Positions 8,800 to 19,693 are shown, counted from the first letter of the stretch. The stretch: DNA of 64,000 nt from an uncultured Lentisphaerota bacterium (GCA_903889245.1 CAISWQ010000102.1:1-64000), one strand, 5' to 3'. Translations and numbers: made by a program. The notes: generated by a model not told the origin, from the sequence alone.

Positions 8800-9360
8800 T
8801 TAGTGCGGCTGAATCCGCGAGATCATCGCGAAGATGAAGCCGAAGTAGACGACCATGAAGACGATCACGGAGATGAACATCAGGATATAGGCCCACCCGG
8901 CCGTCTTGAAGGCGTAGCGCAATTTCTCCAACAAGGGTTGCATGGCCGGGTCAATGGCCGGCAGGGTCACCAGCAGGTTCTTGGCACCGAGAAAGGCCAC
9001 GCCGCTCATAATCAGGGGCACGCCATAGAGGATGTAGATGCATGAGAGGCACGCAAATACGCCGCTGATGATTTGCATCACCGCGCAGAAGGTCATCCAG
9101 CCGCCCAAGCCCTGCGGGATGCCGGCCGCGCCGCCCGCTGCCGGGGCCGCCGCGACGGCTGCCGCCGTCGGTGCTACGCCCGCCGCCTGCTGTTGCAGGG
9201 CCGCCACCGAGTTGGCCGGCGCCCAGCTCGCCATACCCTCGCTCCAGACCAGCGTCGCCGCCGGGATCTGCCCGATGGCGAGCATCTGCTTGAGTTCACT
9301 CTCCGCGACCGGTCCTTTCTTTTCCTGCCCGTCCGACGAGTAATACCAATTTTTTTCCAT
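8800..9360 (-). CDS. GYF_2 (DUF4339) domain membrane protein
   Basis: 186 residues. Residues 1-50 are a GYF_2/DUF4339 domain (WYYSSDGQEKKGPVAESEL...LVWSEGMASW), a small module common at the N-terminus of PVC and proteobacterial membrane proteins. An Ala/Pro linker (55-82) leads to two or three membrane segments (about 86-125 and 158-182), like DUF5362 proteins. Start supported by GGAG upstream of the ATG. Function unknown; GYF_2 domains are thought to mediate protein contacts. Followed by a good hairpin terminator. Confidence 0.8.
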   Translation of the reverse strand: MEKNWYYSSDGQEKKGPVAESELKQMLAIGQIPAATLVWSEGMASWAPANSVAALQQQAAGVAPTAAAVAAAPAAGGAAGIPQGLGGWMTFCAVMQIISGVFACLSCIYILYGVPLIMSGVAFLGAKNLLVTLPAIDPAMQPLLEKLRYAFKTAGWAYILMFISVIVFMVVYFGFIFAMISRIQPH

Positions 9361-9426
9361 GGCTGACTCCTATGGGTTGAAGGTTGCGCGGAGCATAAAG
9401 AGTCGCCCCGAAAATGCAAGCCGGCA

Positions 9427-10608
9427 TCAGGCACGCCAGAACGCCGTGCCGCGCGGCAGCGGCGGCAGGCCGAAGAGCGCGGCCAAGGTCTGCGCCACGT
9501 CGAAGAATCCGCGCCGTACGCCGAGGCTGCCGCCGGCGCGGCCGGGCCGATAGGCGAGCAACGGCACGAACTCGCGCGTGTGGTCGGTTCCGCGGAAGGT
9601 CGGGTCGTTGCCGTGGTCGGCGGTGATGATGAGCGCGTCGTCCGGCGTCAGCAGCGACAGAAAGTCGCGCAGGAAACCATCGGTCTGCTCCAGCGCGGCG
9701 GCGAACCCGCGCGCGTCGCGGCGGTGGCCATAGAGCATGTCGAAATCAATGAAGTTCGCGAAGATCAGGCCAGCCGGCTGCTCGCGGAAGAAACGGACCA
9801 CCTGTTCCTGCGACGCGGTGTTGTGGCCGGTGTGAACCGATTCGGTGAGGCCGCGGTGCGCGTAGATGTCCTCGATCTTGCCGACGGCATAGACCGGCAC
9901 ACCCGCGCCCGTGAGCCGCTCCAGCACCGTCGGCTCCTCCGGCCGGTAGGCATAGTCGCGCCGGTCCTCGGTCCGCGTGAACGCGCCGGGCGCGCCGGTG
10001 AATGGGCGTGCGATGACGCGCCCGACCTTGAGCGGGTCGCACAGCTCGCGCGCGATTTCGCAGCCGCGGTAGAGCTCCGGGAGCGGAAGCACATCGTTGT
10101 GCGCGGCGAGTTGGAAAACGGAATCGGCGCTGGTGTAGGCAATCCACGCGCCGGTCCGCAGATGCTCCGCGCCCAGTTCGGCGATGATCGCCGTGCCGCT
10201 CGCCGCCTTGTTGCCGATGATCCCGCGGCCCGTGCGCCGCTCGAAGGCCGCGACCAGATCCGGCGGGAACGAGGGATGGTCCGGCGGGAACAGGTGGAAC
10301 GGCGGATGAATCTGCAACCCGGCGAGTTCCCAGTGGCCGGTGATCGTGTCCTTGCCGTCGGAGACCTCCTGCATCGCGCCAAAGCTGGCCAGCGGCGTCG
10401 CGACCGGCGGCACCCCCGCAAGCGCCTTGCCGCCGGGCAACAGCGCCGGGATGTTGCCGAGGCCGAGTTGCTGGAACGTCGGCAGCCGCAACCCGCCGGC
10501 CGCCGCCGCACAGTGCGGCAGCGTCGCGGAGCCGGCATCGCCGTAGGCCGCCGCGTCCGGCGCCGCGCCGATGCCGACGGAATCGAGCACGATGAGCACA
10601 ACCTTCAC
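9427..10608 (-). CDS. deoB: Phosphopentomutase
   Basis: 393 residues, the usual length for DeoB. The enzyme interconverts (deoxy)ribose 1-phosphate and 5-phosphate and belongs to the alkaline-phosphatase superfamily. Visible metal-site motifs are the N-terminal VLIVLDSVGIGAAPDA, the DTITGHWELAG loop holding the phosphorylated threonine, IDFDMLYGHRRD, and LIITADHGNDPTFRGTDHTREFVP. It links to the nucleoside salvage operon at 21778-24318 (deoA, punA, cdd) by pathway although it lies 11 kb away. It diverges from speA, with a four-unit palindrome array between them. Confidence 0.96.
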   Translation of the reverse strand: MKVVLIVLDSVGIGAAPDAAAYGDAGSATLPHCAAAAGGLRLPTFQQLGLGNIPALLPGGKALAGVPPVATPLASFGAMQEVSDGKDTITGHWELAGLQIHPPFHLFPPDHPSFPPDLVAAFERRTGRGIIGNKAASGTAIIAELGAEHLRTGAWIAYTSADSVFQLAAHNDVLPLPELYRGCEIARELCDPLKVGRVIARPFTGAPGAFTRTEDRRDYAYRPEEPTVLERLTGAGVPVYAVGKIEDIYAHRGLTESVHTGHNTASQEQVVRFFREQPAGLIFANFIDFDMLYGHRRDARGFAAALEQTDGFLRDFLSLLTPDDALIITADHGNDPTFRGTDHTREFVPLLAYRPGRAGGSLGVRRGFFDVAQTLAALFGLPPLPRGTAFWRA

Positions 10609-10627
10609 GCCGCGACTCTAACCGCCT

Positions 10628-10738
10628 TTCCAAGGCTTGGAAAGCGCCGACGCGGTTTTTCCAAGCCTTGGAAAAAGTCCGCGCCAGATGGTCCAGGCCC
10701 CGGAACTTGCCCGGGTAATTGTTCCGGGCCTTGGACAA
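10628..10738. repeat. Phased TTCCAAG palindrome array, 4 units
   Basis: Centres at 10635, 10666, 10698 and 10729, so gaps of 31, 32 and 31 bp, total 94. The units are TTCCAAGGCTTGGAA, TTCCAAGCCTTGGAA, GTCCAGGCCCCGGAA and TTCCGGGCCTTGGAC. The array fills the region between divergent deoB and speA. Confidence 0.9.
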
Positions 10739-10753
10739 CGGCGCATCGTTTTC

Positions 10754-10781
10754 TTGCAAGCGGGGGAAAAGTTTGTAGCAT
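10754..10781 (+). promoter_or_regulatory. Candidate speA promoter
   Basis: TTGCAA and TAGCAT are separated by 16 bp, each matching four or more of six consensus positions. The predicted start of transcription would be near 10788, giving a leader of about 36 nt with a GGAG ribosome-binding site before the ATG at 10824. Confidence 0.45.
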
Positions 10782-10823
10782 GACGCTGGCCGCTGCGCCA
10801 AATGGCGCGCGGTGGAGACGCTG

Positions 10824-12737
<1,914 letters not shown>

Positions 12738-12740
12738 AAC

Positions 12741-12803
12741 TGCACAGAAGAAACCAAGATAACCAAGAAGACTTCCCTTCGTTTCTTCGTTAACTTCTGT
12801 GCA
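12741..12803. repeat. Inverted repeat TGCACAGAAG/CTTCTGTGCA
   Basis: A perfect 10-bp inverted repeat (12741-12750 and 12794-12803) fills the gap between speA and nadB. Its right half (TTCGTTTCTTCGTTAACTTC then TGTGCA) is close to a second copy near 57389-57415, so it belongs to a dispersed family and is not simply a terminator. No T-run follows. Confidence 0.6.
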
Positions 12804-12812
12804 AATTTTCCG

Positions 12813-14399
12813 ATGCAAATCCTCGAAACAGATTTCCTCATCATCGGCGGCGGGTTGGCGGGGTTGACGGCGGCGCTGAAGTTGAGCGCGCGCGGCCGGG
12901 TGCTGGTGGCCGTGAAGAAGGAACCCACCGAGAGCAACACCAGCTACGCGCAAGGCGGTATCGCCGCGGTCATGGATCCCGGCGACAGCTTTGCCCACCA
13001 CATCCAAGACACGTTGATCGCCGGCGCGGGCCTGTGCCAGCGCGACGTGGTCGAGGCGATCGTCACGGCCGGTCCGCCGTGCATCCGCGAACTGGAAAAG
13101 CTGGGCCTCGCCTTCGAGCGGCGCGAGGGACGCTGGGACGAGTATGACTTGGGTCAGGAGGGCGGCCACTCGCACCGGCGCGTGCTGCACGCGGGCGATT
13201 TCACCGGCCAGGAAATCATCCGCGTGTTGCTGGAGCGCTGCCGCGAGCAGCGGCGCATCACACTCCGTCCGCACCTGATGGCGGTGGATCTGGCCACCGC
13301 CGGCGAAGGCAAGGCGCGGCGTTGCCTCGGCGCGTGGTTCCTCGATGGCGCCACCGGCGAGCTGCTCGGCGTCCGCGCCACCGTCACCGTGCTCGCCACC
13401 GGCGGCGCGGGCAAGGTTTATCTCTACACGAGCAACCCCGATGTCGCGACCGGCGACGGTGTTGCCATGGCGTGGCGCGCCGGCCTGCCGGTGCTGAACA
13501 TGGAGTTCGTCCAGTTCCACCCGACCTGCCTGTTTCATCAAGACGCGAAAAGCTTCCTCATCAGCGAGGCTGTCCGCGGCGAGGGCGCGGTGCTCAAGAC
13601 CCGCGACGGCGCGCCGTTCATGGAGCGCTACGATCCGCGCGCCTCGCTCGCGCCGCGCGACATCGTCGCCCGCGCCATTGACCGCGAGATGAAGACGCGC
13701 GGCGATGACTTCGTGCTGCTCGACATCACGCACCACTCCGCCAAGTTCCTGCGCAAGCGCTTCCCGAACATCTACGCGCGCTGCCTGGAGTTCGGCATCA
13801 ACATGGCGCGCGACCCGATCCCGGTTGTCCCCGCCGAACATTATTTCTGCGGCGGCGTCGAGGCCGATGTCGCCGGGCGTACCGCGCTGCCGGGCCTCTA
13901 CGCCTGTGGCGAGGTCGCCTGCACCGGCCTGCACGGCGCGAACCGGCTGGCAAGCAACTCGCTGCTCGAGGCGCTGGTTTGCGCGTGTAATGCCGCCGCC
14001 GCCATCCTGCAACGCCCGCCGGAGAAGCCGGGCGTGGCGCCGCCGTTCCCCGACTGGCGCGCTAGCGGCGAGGCCGCCAGCGAGGAAGCGGTCGTCATCG
14101 CCCACAACTGGGAATCGGTCCGCAAGGCGATGTGGGACTATGTCGGCATCGTCCGCACCACCTCGCGCCTGGAGCGCGCGCTGGCCCGCGTGAAGATGGT
14201 GCAACACGAGGTCGCGCACTATTTCCGCAGCTACCGCGTCACCAGCGACCTGCTCGAACTGCGCAACATCACCGATGTCGCCGCACTCGTCATCCGCTCC
14301 GCGCTCCACCGCAAGGAGAGCCGCGGCCTGCACTACACGCTCGACTATCCGCTGCCCGACGACGCCCACCCGCCGCGCGACACGCGGCTCCAACTCTGA
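12813..14399 (+). CDS. nadB: L-aspartate oxidase
   Basis: 528 residues, full length for NadB, the FAD enzyme that makes iminoaspartate for NAD synthesis. The FAD site IIGGGLAGLTAAL is at residues 9-21; the family blocks NTSYAQGGIAAV, HSHRRVLHAGDFTGQEI, EFVQFHPTC and YACGEVACTGLHGANRLASN are all present, as is the fumarate-reductase-like C-terminal helical domain from about 430. No nadA or nadC is in the window. It is followed by a small membrane protein and then a NAD-consuming sirtuin, so genes that make and use NAD are adjacent. Confidence 0.96.
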   Translation: MQILETDFLIIGGGLAGLTAALKLSARGRVLVAVKKEPTESNTSYAQGGIAAVMDPGDSFAHHIQDTLIAGAGLCQRDVVEAIVTAGPPCIRELEKLGLAFERREGRWDEYDLGQEGGHSHRRVLHAGDFTGQEIIRVLLERCREQRRITLRPHLMAVDLATAGEGKARRCLGAWFLDGATGELLGVRATVTVLATGGAGKVYLYTSNPDVATGDGVAMAWRAGLPVLNMEFVQFHPTCLFHQDAKSFLISEAVRGEGAVLKTRDGAPFMERYDPRASLAPRDIVARAIDREMKTRGDDFVLLDITHHSAKFLRKRFPNIYARCLEFGINMARDPIPVVPAEHYFCGGVEADVAGRTALPGLYACGEVACTGLHGANRLASNSLLEALVCACNAAAAILQRPPEKPGVAPPFPDWRASGEAASEEAVVIAHNWESVRKAMWDYVGIVRTTSRLERALARVKMVQHEVAHYFRSYRVTSDLLELRNITDVAALVIRSALHRKESRGLHYTLDYPLPDDAHPPRDTRLQL

Positions 14400-14411
14400 A
14401 CGGAGCGAACC

Positions 14412-14609
14412 ATGAGCAAAAAACTTTTGATTGCGCTGATCCTGATCGGCCTCGCGGCGCTGGTGCTGATCTACAACACCCGCGCCACCATCATGGACCG
14501 CACCATCACGATTGATCTGCTCGTCGCCCAGGTGTCCGTGCTCAAGTCGCTGGCCTTCCTGATTTTCCTCGCCCTCGGCACGACCATCGGCGTGTTGCTG
14601 CACAAGTAG
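14412..14609 (+). CDS. Small two-helix membrane protein (LapA/DUF1049-like)
   Basis: 65 residues with two membrane helices (about 5-22 and 44-63) separated by a short polar stretch, the layout of the LapA/DUF1049 group. A good ribosome-binding site (CGGAGCGAACC) precedes the ATG and the gene starts 12 bp after nadB, so it is likely expressed. Assignment to the LapA group is by topology only; function unknown. Confidence 0.6.
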   Translation: MSKKLLIALILIGLAALVLIYNTRATIMDRTITIDLLVAQVSVLKSLAFLIFLALGTTIGVLLHK

Positions 14610-14616
14610 CGGGCGC

Positions 14617-15426
14617 ATGAAAACGGCGGACAGCGCGCAGGTCGCCGAGTGGGTGCTCGCCGCCGACCATATCGCCGTCCTGACGGGCGCGGGCATCTCG
14701 ACGGCATCCGGTATTCCCGATTTCCGCTCCGCCGCCGGCCTTTACGCGACGCGCGCCAGCGAAAACATTTTCGACATCGAACTTTTTCGGCGCGACCCGG
14801 CGCCGTTCTACACCTTTGCGGCCTGGTTCTATCCGACCCTCCTGAATGCCCGCCCGAACGCCGCGCACACGGTGCTGGCCGAGTGGGAGCGCGGGGGCAA
14901 GAAAATCGAGATTGCGACGCAGAACGTGGACGATCTGCACCAGCGCGCCGGCTCGCAGCGCGTTTACCCCGTGCATGGCTCATGGCTGACGAGCCGCTGC
15001 CTGAAATGTTCCAGGGATTGGAAAACGATGGAGGCTGTTTTTCCAGGGATTGGAAAAGCTCACGGAAATTTTTCCGGGCCTCGGAAAAATCCCGGCGAAA
15101 TTTTCCAAGCCTTGGAAAAAGAAATACCACGCTGTGATTGCGGCGGCGTGTTGAAGCCGGACATCACGTTCTTTGGCGAGGATCTGCCGGGGACGGCGTG
15201 GGCCTGCGCGCTGGAGGCGATGCAGTCTGCGCCACTGATCCTCGTGCTGGGCACCAGCCTGACGGTCTTCCCCGCCGCCACCCTGCCCGACTATCGCCAT
15301 ATGAACGCACGGCTCGTCATCATCAACCGCGACCCAACACCACTGGATGATGCGGCCCACGCCGTCCTGCGCGGCGAATTAGCGGAAGTGATGGCGCAAC
15401 TTCATGCGCGCGCATTTCTGGCGTGA
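14617..15426 (+). CDS. NAD-dependent protein deacylase (sirtuin) with repeat-derived insert
   Basis: 269 residues of the Sir2 family. NAD-binding GAGISTASGIPDFRS (residues 24-38), the TQNVDDLHQRAG block, the catalytic His in VHGSW, and the C-terminal LVLGTSLTVFPA are intact. The zinc module is unusual: CLKC and CDCGG are separated by about 41 residues where about 15-20 are typical, and the DNA for this extra stretch is a four-unit array of the dispersed TTCCAAG palindrome (15009-15117) translated without a stop. KPDITFFGE resumes directly afterwards. The zinc loop is probably longer but functional; whether the insert is tolerated or affects substrate choice is unknown. Follows nadB and a small membrane gene. 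Confidence 0.9.
   Translation: MKTADSAQVAEWVLAADHIAVLTGAGISTASGIPDFRSAAGLYATRASENIFDIELFRRDPAPFYTFAAWFYPTLLNARPNAAHTVLAEWERGGKKIEIATQNVDDLHQRAGSQRVYPVHGSWLTSRCLKCSRDWKTMEAVFPGIGKAHGNFSGPRKNPGEIFQALEKEIPRCDCGGVLKPDITFFGEDLPGTAWACALEAMQSAPLILVLGTSLTVFPAATLPDYRHMNARLVIINRDPTPLDDAAHAVLRGELAEVMAQLHARAFLA
15009..15117. repeat. Phased TTCCAAG palindrome array, 4 units, inside the sirtuin gene
   Basis: Centres at 15016, 15048, 15079 and 15110 (gaps 32, 31, 31; total 94). The units are TTCCAGGGATTGGAA twice, TTCCGGGCCTCGGAA and TTCCAAGCCTTGGAA. It is translated in frame between the two Cys pairs of the sirtuin zinc module. Confidence 0.92.
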
Positions 15427-15472
15427 ATTTTTTTTCGCAGTCTGGCAAGCTGGCCGCGGAACGGAGCAGGCC

Positions 15473-16693
15473 ATGTACACCAAACAGGTTCATGTTTTGC
15501 TGGAACGGGGCGTGGTCATCCACCGCCCGGAAGCCGTCGAAATCGCCCCCGAGGTGCGCGCGGAGCGCGTCGCACCGGGGGTGGTGCTGCACGCGGGCTG
15601 CAAGCTCGCGGGCGCGGCAACCAGCATCGGGCCGGGTTGTGTGCTCGGCGCCGAGGCGCCGATGACCCTGGTCAACTGCCAGCTCGGCCGCCACGTGGCA
15701 CTCAAGGGCGGCTATGCCGAGGGCGCGACCTTCCTCGATGGCGCGAACACCGGCAGCGGCGCGCATATCCGTCCCGGTTCGTTGCTGGAGGAGGAGGCCA
15801 ATGTCGCGCACACGGTCGGCCTCAAGCAGACGGTGCTCCTGCCCTATGTGACGTTGGGCAGCCTGATCAATTTCTGCGATCTGCTGATGGCGGGCGGCAC
15901 GGACCGCAAGAACCACAGCGAGGTCGGTTCGTCCTACATTCACTTCAACTACACGCCGCATCAGGACAAAGCCACACCCTCCCTGCTCGGCGACGTGCCG
16001 CGCGGCGTCATGCTGGATCAGCCGCCGATCTTCCTCGGCGGTCAGGGCGGCTTGGTGGGGCCCGCCCGCATCGGCTTTGGTTGTGTCGTGCCGGCGGGTA
16101 TTGTCTGGCGCGGCGATGCGCCCGAGGATGGGATGTTGCTCCAGCCGGAGCAAACCGTCATGGCACGCGCCACCCAGCCGCGCCAGTTCAAGGCCGGCGC
16201 CTTCAAGAGCGTCGCGCGTATCGTGAAAAACAATCTCCATTATCTGGGCAATCTGCGCGCGCTCGAGCAGTGGTATCGCCACGCGCGGCGGCCCTTCCTG
16301 AACCGCGACGTCTGGGCGCTGGCCTGCGTCGAGGGTGCGCTGTTGCGGTTGCGCGAGTGCATCGAGGAACGCCTCAAGCGGCTGGGCGAACTGGCGGACC
16401 GGATGCCGCGCTCCATGGAACTGGCAAGGCTCAACGGCTTGGCCGCGGCGCCGTGGCTGGCCGAACAGGAAAAGCTACAGCGGCAGTGGCCGGCCCTGGA
16501 GGCCGCCCTCAAGCAACCGCCGGTGGACGAACTCGGCGCGGAGGAGCGCAGCCGGCTCGTCGCCGCGTTGCTGAAACAACTGGGCGGTAGTTTTGTCGAG
16601 GCGGTCCACGCGTTGCCAGCCGCAGCGCGGCACGATGGCACGGCGTGGCTGCAAAAAATTGTCGAGCAGACAGTGAAACTGGGACACACCTGA
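15473..16693 (+). CDS. Left-handed beta-helix sugar-nucleotide transferase-like protein (UDP-GlcNAc pathway)
   Basis: 406 residues. The first 250 show hexapeptide-type left-handed beta-helix repeats (SIGPGCVLGAEAPMTLVNC, GSGAHIRPGSLLEEEANVAH, VGPARIGFGCVVPAGIVWRG), like the acyltransferase half of GlmU and the PVC proteins annotated as UDP-N-acetylglucosamine pyrophosphorylase-like. The C-terminal 150 residues are helical. No nucleotidyltransferase GxGTRM loop is present, so pyrophosphorylase activity is doubtful; an acetyl- or acyltransferase is more likely. It lies 15 bp upstream of glmM, supporting a role in UDP-GlcNAc supply. The start at MYTKQ was chosen because GGAG precedes it; the ORF track start overlaps the sirtuin. 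Confidence 0.65.
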   Translation: MYTKQVHVLLERGVVIHRPEAVEIAPEVRAERVAPGVVLHAGCKLAGAATSIGPGCVLGAEAPMTLVNCQLGRHVALKGGYAEGATFLDGANTGSGAHIRPGSLLEEEANVAHTVGLKQTVLLPYVTLGSLINFCDLLMAGGTDRKNHSEVGSSYIHFNYTPHQDKATPSLLGDVPRGVMLDQPPIFLGGQGGLVGPARIGFGCVVPAGIVWRGDAPEDGMLLQPEQTVMARATQPRQFKAGAFKSVARIVKNNLHYLGNLRALEQWYRHARRPFLNRDVWALACVEGALLRLRECIEERLKRLGELADRMPRSMELARLNGLAAAPWLAEQEKLQRQWPALEAALKQPPVDELGAEERSRLVAALLKQLGGSFVEAVHALPAAARHDGTAWLQKIVEQTVKLGHT

Positions 16694-16708
16694 CGGAGGA
16701 GACGCACT

Positions 16709-18067
16709 ATGGCGCGACTGTTTGGAACCGATGGCGTGCGCGGCGTGGCCAACATCGAACCGATGACCGCGGAGATGGCGTTGCAAATCGGACGGGCCAC
16801 CGCCTACGTCTGCAAGCGCCACGACCGCCGCGGTTACAAACATCGCATCGTCATCGGCAAGGACACGCGGTTGAGTGGCTACATGATCGAGAACGCGCTG
16901 ACCGCGGGCATCTGCTCGATGGGCGTCAACGTCTTCCTCGTCGGCCCGATGCCGACGCCGGGCATCGCGTTCATCACCCACTCCATGCGCGCCGATGCCG
17001 GGCTGGTGATCAGCGCCTCGCACAATCCTTATCAGGACAACGGCATCAAAATCTTCTCGCGTACCGGCTACAAGCTGCCCGACGCCGATGAGGACGAAAT
17101 CGAGCAGCTCATCACCTCCGGCCACATCCGCGACATCCGGCCCACGGCAGATGAGGTGGGCAAAGCCTTGCGCATTGACGACGCGCGTGGCCGTTACATC
17201 GTCTTCTGCAAAAACACCTTCCCGGAGGATCTTTCCTTCGAGGGGCTGAAGATTGTCCTCGATTGCGCCAACGGCGCCACCTACAAGGTCGCCCCGATCA
17301 TCTTCTCCGAACTCGGCGCCGACGTGGTCACGCTCCACAACGAGCCGAACGGGATGAACATCAACGACCACTGCGGCTCGCAACACACGCAGGATTTACG
17401 GACACGCGTGCTTGCGGAGCAGGCGCAGCTTGGCCTGGCCTTCGATGGCGATGGCGACCGCCTGATCGCCGTGGATGAAAAGGGCGAGGAGTTGACTGGC
17501 GACCATATCATGGCCATCTGCGCCAAGATTTATCAGGAACGCGGCCTGTTGCGAAACAACCTTGTCATCGCCACCGTGATGAGCAACTTCGGTTTTCATG
17601 CCGCGATGAAGAAACTCGGCATCGAGGTCGGCATCGCCCCGGTGGGCGACCGCTACGTACTCGAGATGATGAAGGAGCGCGGCGCCGTCCTCGGCGGCGA
17701 AGCGTCCGGGCACATGATCTTCCTCGACCAGCACACCACCGGCGATGGCATCATCTCCGCGCTGCAGTTGCTCGCCGCCATGTGCGCCGCCCAGCAGCCG
17801 CTTTCGGAACTGGCCAGGGTGATGCACTTCGCGCCCCAGAAAATGATCAATGTCACGGTCAAGCAGAAGCCGCCGCTGGAGGAGGTGCCGGTCCTGCAAC
17901 AAGCCATCCGCGCGGCCGAGGTCGAGCTGGGCGATGGCGGGCGCGTGCTGATCCGCTATTCCGGCACACAGGCGATGTGCCGCGTCATGGTCGAAGGCCC
18001 CACAGTGGAAACAACCAACCGTCTTTGCCAGAGTCTGGCCGATACCGTCAAGAAGTGCCTCACATGA
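16709..18067 (+). CDS. glmM: Phosphoglucosamine mutase
   Basis: 452 residues, standard length. Converts glucosamine 6-phosphate to glucosamine 1-phosphate for peptidoglycan and lipid A. The N-terminal [14 protein letters not shown], the phosphoserine loop [14 protein letters not shown] (Ser104), the metal-binding [12 protein letters not shown], the sugar loop [10 protein letters not shown] and the C-terminal phosphate loop [15 protein letters not shown] are all present. It sits in an apparent operon after the beta-helix protein and overlaps the start of the WPL-repeat lipoprotein by ATGA. Confidence 0.97.
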   Translation: MARLFGTDGVRGVANIEPMTAEMALQIGRATAYVCKRHDRRGYKHRIVIGKDTRLSGYMIENALTAGICSMGVNVFLVGPMPTPGIAFITHSMRADAGLVISASHNPYQDNGIKIFSRTGYKLPDADEDEIEQLITSGHIRDIRPTADEVGKALRIDDARGRYIVFCKNTFPEDLSFEGLKIVLDCANGATYKVAPIIFSELGADVVTLHNEPNGMNINDHCGSQHTQDLRTRVLAEQAQLGLAFDGDGDRLIAVDEKGEELTGDHIMAICAKIYQERGLLRNNLVIATVMSNFGFHAAMKKLGIEVGIAPVGDRYVLEMMKERGAVLGGEASGHMIFLDQHTTGDGIISALQLLAAMCAAQQPLSELARVMHFAPQKMINVTVKQKPPLEEVPVLQQAIRAAEVELGDGGRVLIRYSGTQAMCRVMVEGPTVETTNRLCQSLADTVKKCLT

Positions 18068-19572
18068 CAGCCACCCTCCGCTGGGCTTCCGCCTGTCTGG
18101 CGGCGGCGACTCTTGTATTGCTGACCGGATGCGCCTCGCCCGGCTTGAATCGCAAGGCCGGCGAATTTGACTTGGGCCCCCTGGCCAGCCGCCTCACGGA
18201 CCCGGCGGGCGGGCTGCACCTGAAGGCGGCCGGCCCACTCTATGAGCGCGCCAGCGACACCAACGGTTTGAACTTCTGGGCCGTACGCCCCCTGACCAGC
18301 GGCGGTGGCGAAAACGCCGATCGTAGCGCCGGCGAAGTGCTCTGGCCGCTGGCCTATGCGTGGGATTTCCAGAACAGCCACAGCGTCCGCGTGCTGACCT
18401 CCTTCTATACCGACTACGACACGACCAACCCGGACTCGCGCTGGCAGTGGTGGTGTTTCCCCTTCTGGTTCCAGGGCCGCACCGCGGGCGGCACCAACTA
18501 TGCCGCCTGCTTCCCGCTGGGCGGCACGGTGCGCGACTTCCTGTTTCAGGACGAGGCCTTCTTCGTGCTCTGGCCGCTCTATATCCACAGCGTCCTGAAC
18601 GGCGAGCACAGCTACCATGTCCTCTACCCGATCTTCTGCCGCGAACATAACGAGCGTAACGACCGCTTCCGTGTCTGGCCCCTGTACGGCTGGAACATCC
18701 GGCAGGGCGACTACGACAAGCGGTTCTGCCTGTGGCCCCTCTGCTCGTGGGCGCGCTACGACCGCCCCGGCGCTTCAGGCTACGGCTATCTCCTCTTCCC
18801 CCTCTACGGCCACATCAAGCGCGAAAACCAGGAGTCGTGGATGGTGCTGCCGCCCTTCTTCAAATACGGCACCAGCGCGCACGAAACGATGGGCTACGCC
18901 CCGTGGCCGATCATCCAGTGGCAGACCGGCCCCATGGAGAAGTTCTATGTCTGGCCCCTCTGGGGCTACAAGGCTTATGGCCACATCCACGGCGGCTTCT
19001 ACCTCTGGCCGCTCGGCTGGTGGCGGCATTTCGAGCGCCCTGGCGAGCACCTGCACCGCTATACCTTCGCGCCTTTTTGGATGAGCGAGTCCGAATGGGG
19101 CCCCGGCCGGCAGGTGCAAACCGTGATGAGCGAACGCGCGCGCGAACCGTTGCCACCCCTGAAGATGGCGGAGGCCAACGCGGCCACCACCAACTGCGCC
19201 TACCGCTACTGGCACTTCTGGCCGCTGTGCGAGTACATCCGGCAGAATGACCAGTCGCGTTTCCGCCTCCTCAAACTCTGGCCCAAACGCTACGGTTCGA
19301 TGGTCGAGCGCGAGTTCACGCCCCTCTGGACCCTTTACCAACACCAGCGCGCCGGTCAGAACAGCAGCGACGAACTGCTCTGGGGCCTCCTCCGCCGCTC
19401 CAACCGAGGCGAAGAACAGAGCCGCTTCTCGCTTTTCCCGCTGGTTGAGTGGGGTCACGACGACAAGAACCAAAGCGGTGGCTGGCACCTGCTCAAGGGT
19501 TTGGTCGGTTACGAACGTGAAGGCACCAACACCTATCTCCGCCTGCTTTGGTTTTTGAAACTCGGCCTCTGA
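18064..19572 (+). CDS. Lipoprotein with repeated WPL motifs
   Basis: 502 residues. The true start is the ATG at 18064, overlapping the glmM stop; the ORF track extends it needlessly upstream in the glmM region. A lipoprotein signal ends in LVLLTGC with Cys near residue 21. The mature chain repeats an aromatic strand motif: [75 protein letters not shown] and others, spaced about 20-40 residues. This suggests a beta-rich repeat protein at the outer membrane. I recognise no named family. Coupling to glmM suggests constitutive expression with envelope synthesis. Confidence 0.8.
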   Translation: MTATLRWASACLAAATLVLLTGCASPGLNRKAGEFDLGPLASRLTDPAGGLHLKAAGPLYERASDTNGLNFWAVRPLTSGGGENADRSAGEVLWPLAYAWDFQNSHSVRVLTSFYTDYDTTNPDSRWQWWCFPFWFQGRTAGGTNYAACFPLGGTVRDFLFQDEAFFVLWPLYIHSVLNGEHSYHVLYPIFCREHNERNDRFRVWPLYGWNIRQGDYDKRFCLWPLCSWARYDRPGASGYGYLLFPLYGHIKRENQESWMVLPPFFKYGTSAHETMGYAPWPIIQWQTGPMEKFYVWPLWGYKAYGHIHGGFYLWPLGWWRHFERPGEHLHRYTFAPFWMSESEWGPGRQVQTVMSERAREPLPPLKMAEANAATTNCAYRYWHFWPLCEYIRQNDQSRFRLLKLWPKRYGSMVEREFTPLWTLYQHQRAGQNSSDELLWGLLRRSNRGEEQSRFSLFPLVEWGHDDKNQSGGWHLLKGLVGYEREGTNTYLRLLWFLKLGL

Positions 19573-19580
19573 CCTCCCCT

Positions 19581-19689
19581 GTCCAAGGCCTGGAAAATTT
19601 TGCGCGTTTTTTTCCGGGCCTTGGAAAAAATGAGCCGCCGTTTTCCAGGGTTTGGAAAACGGCGGTGTGGTTAGTTCCAATGCTTGGAA
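19581..19689. repeat. Phased TTCCAAG palindrome array, 4 units
   Basis: Centres at 19588, 19619, 19650 and 19682 (gaps 31, 31, 32; total 94). It fills the space between the convergent lipoprotein and argD genes. Unit three is embedded in a longer stem, GCCGCCGTTTTCC/GGAAAACGGCGG, which could form a hairpin in RNA from either strand. Confidence 0.9.
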
Positions 19690-19693
19690 CTTT

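Noticed and set aside
15473-16693. Calling the beta-helix protein GlmU
   Set aside because: It lacks the N-terminal nucleotidyltransferase loop, so only the hexapeptide-repeat similarity is claimed.
19581-19689. Palindrome arrays as ordinary transcription terminators
   Set aside because: They also lie upstream of divergent genes and inside coding regions, and lack consistent T-runs; only unit three here has a long GC stem.
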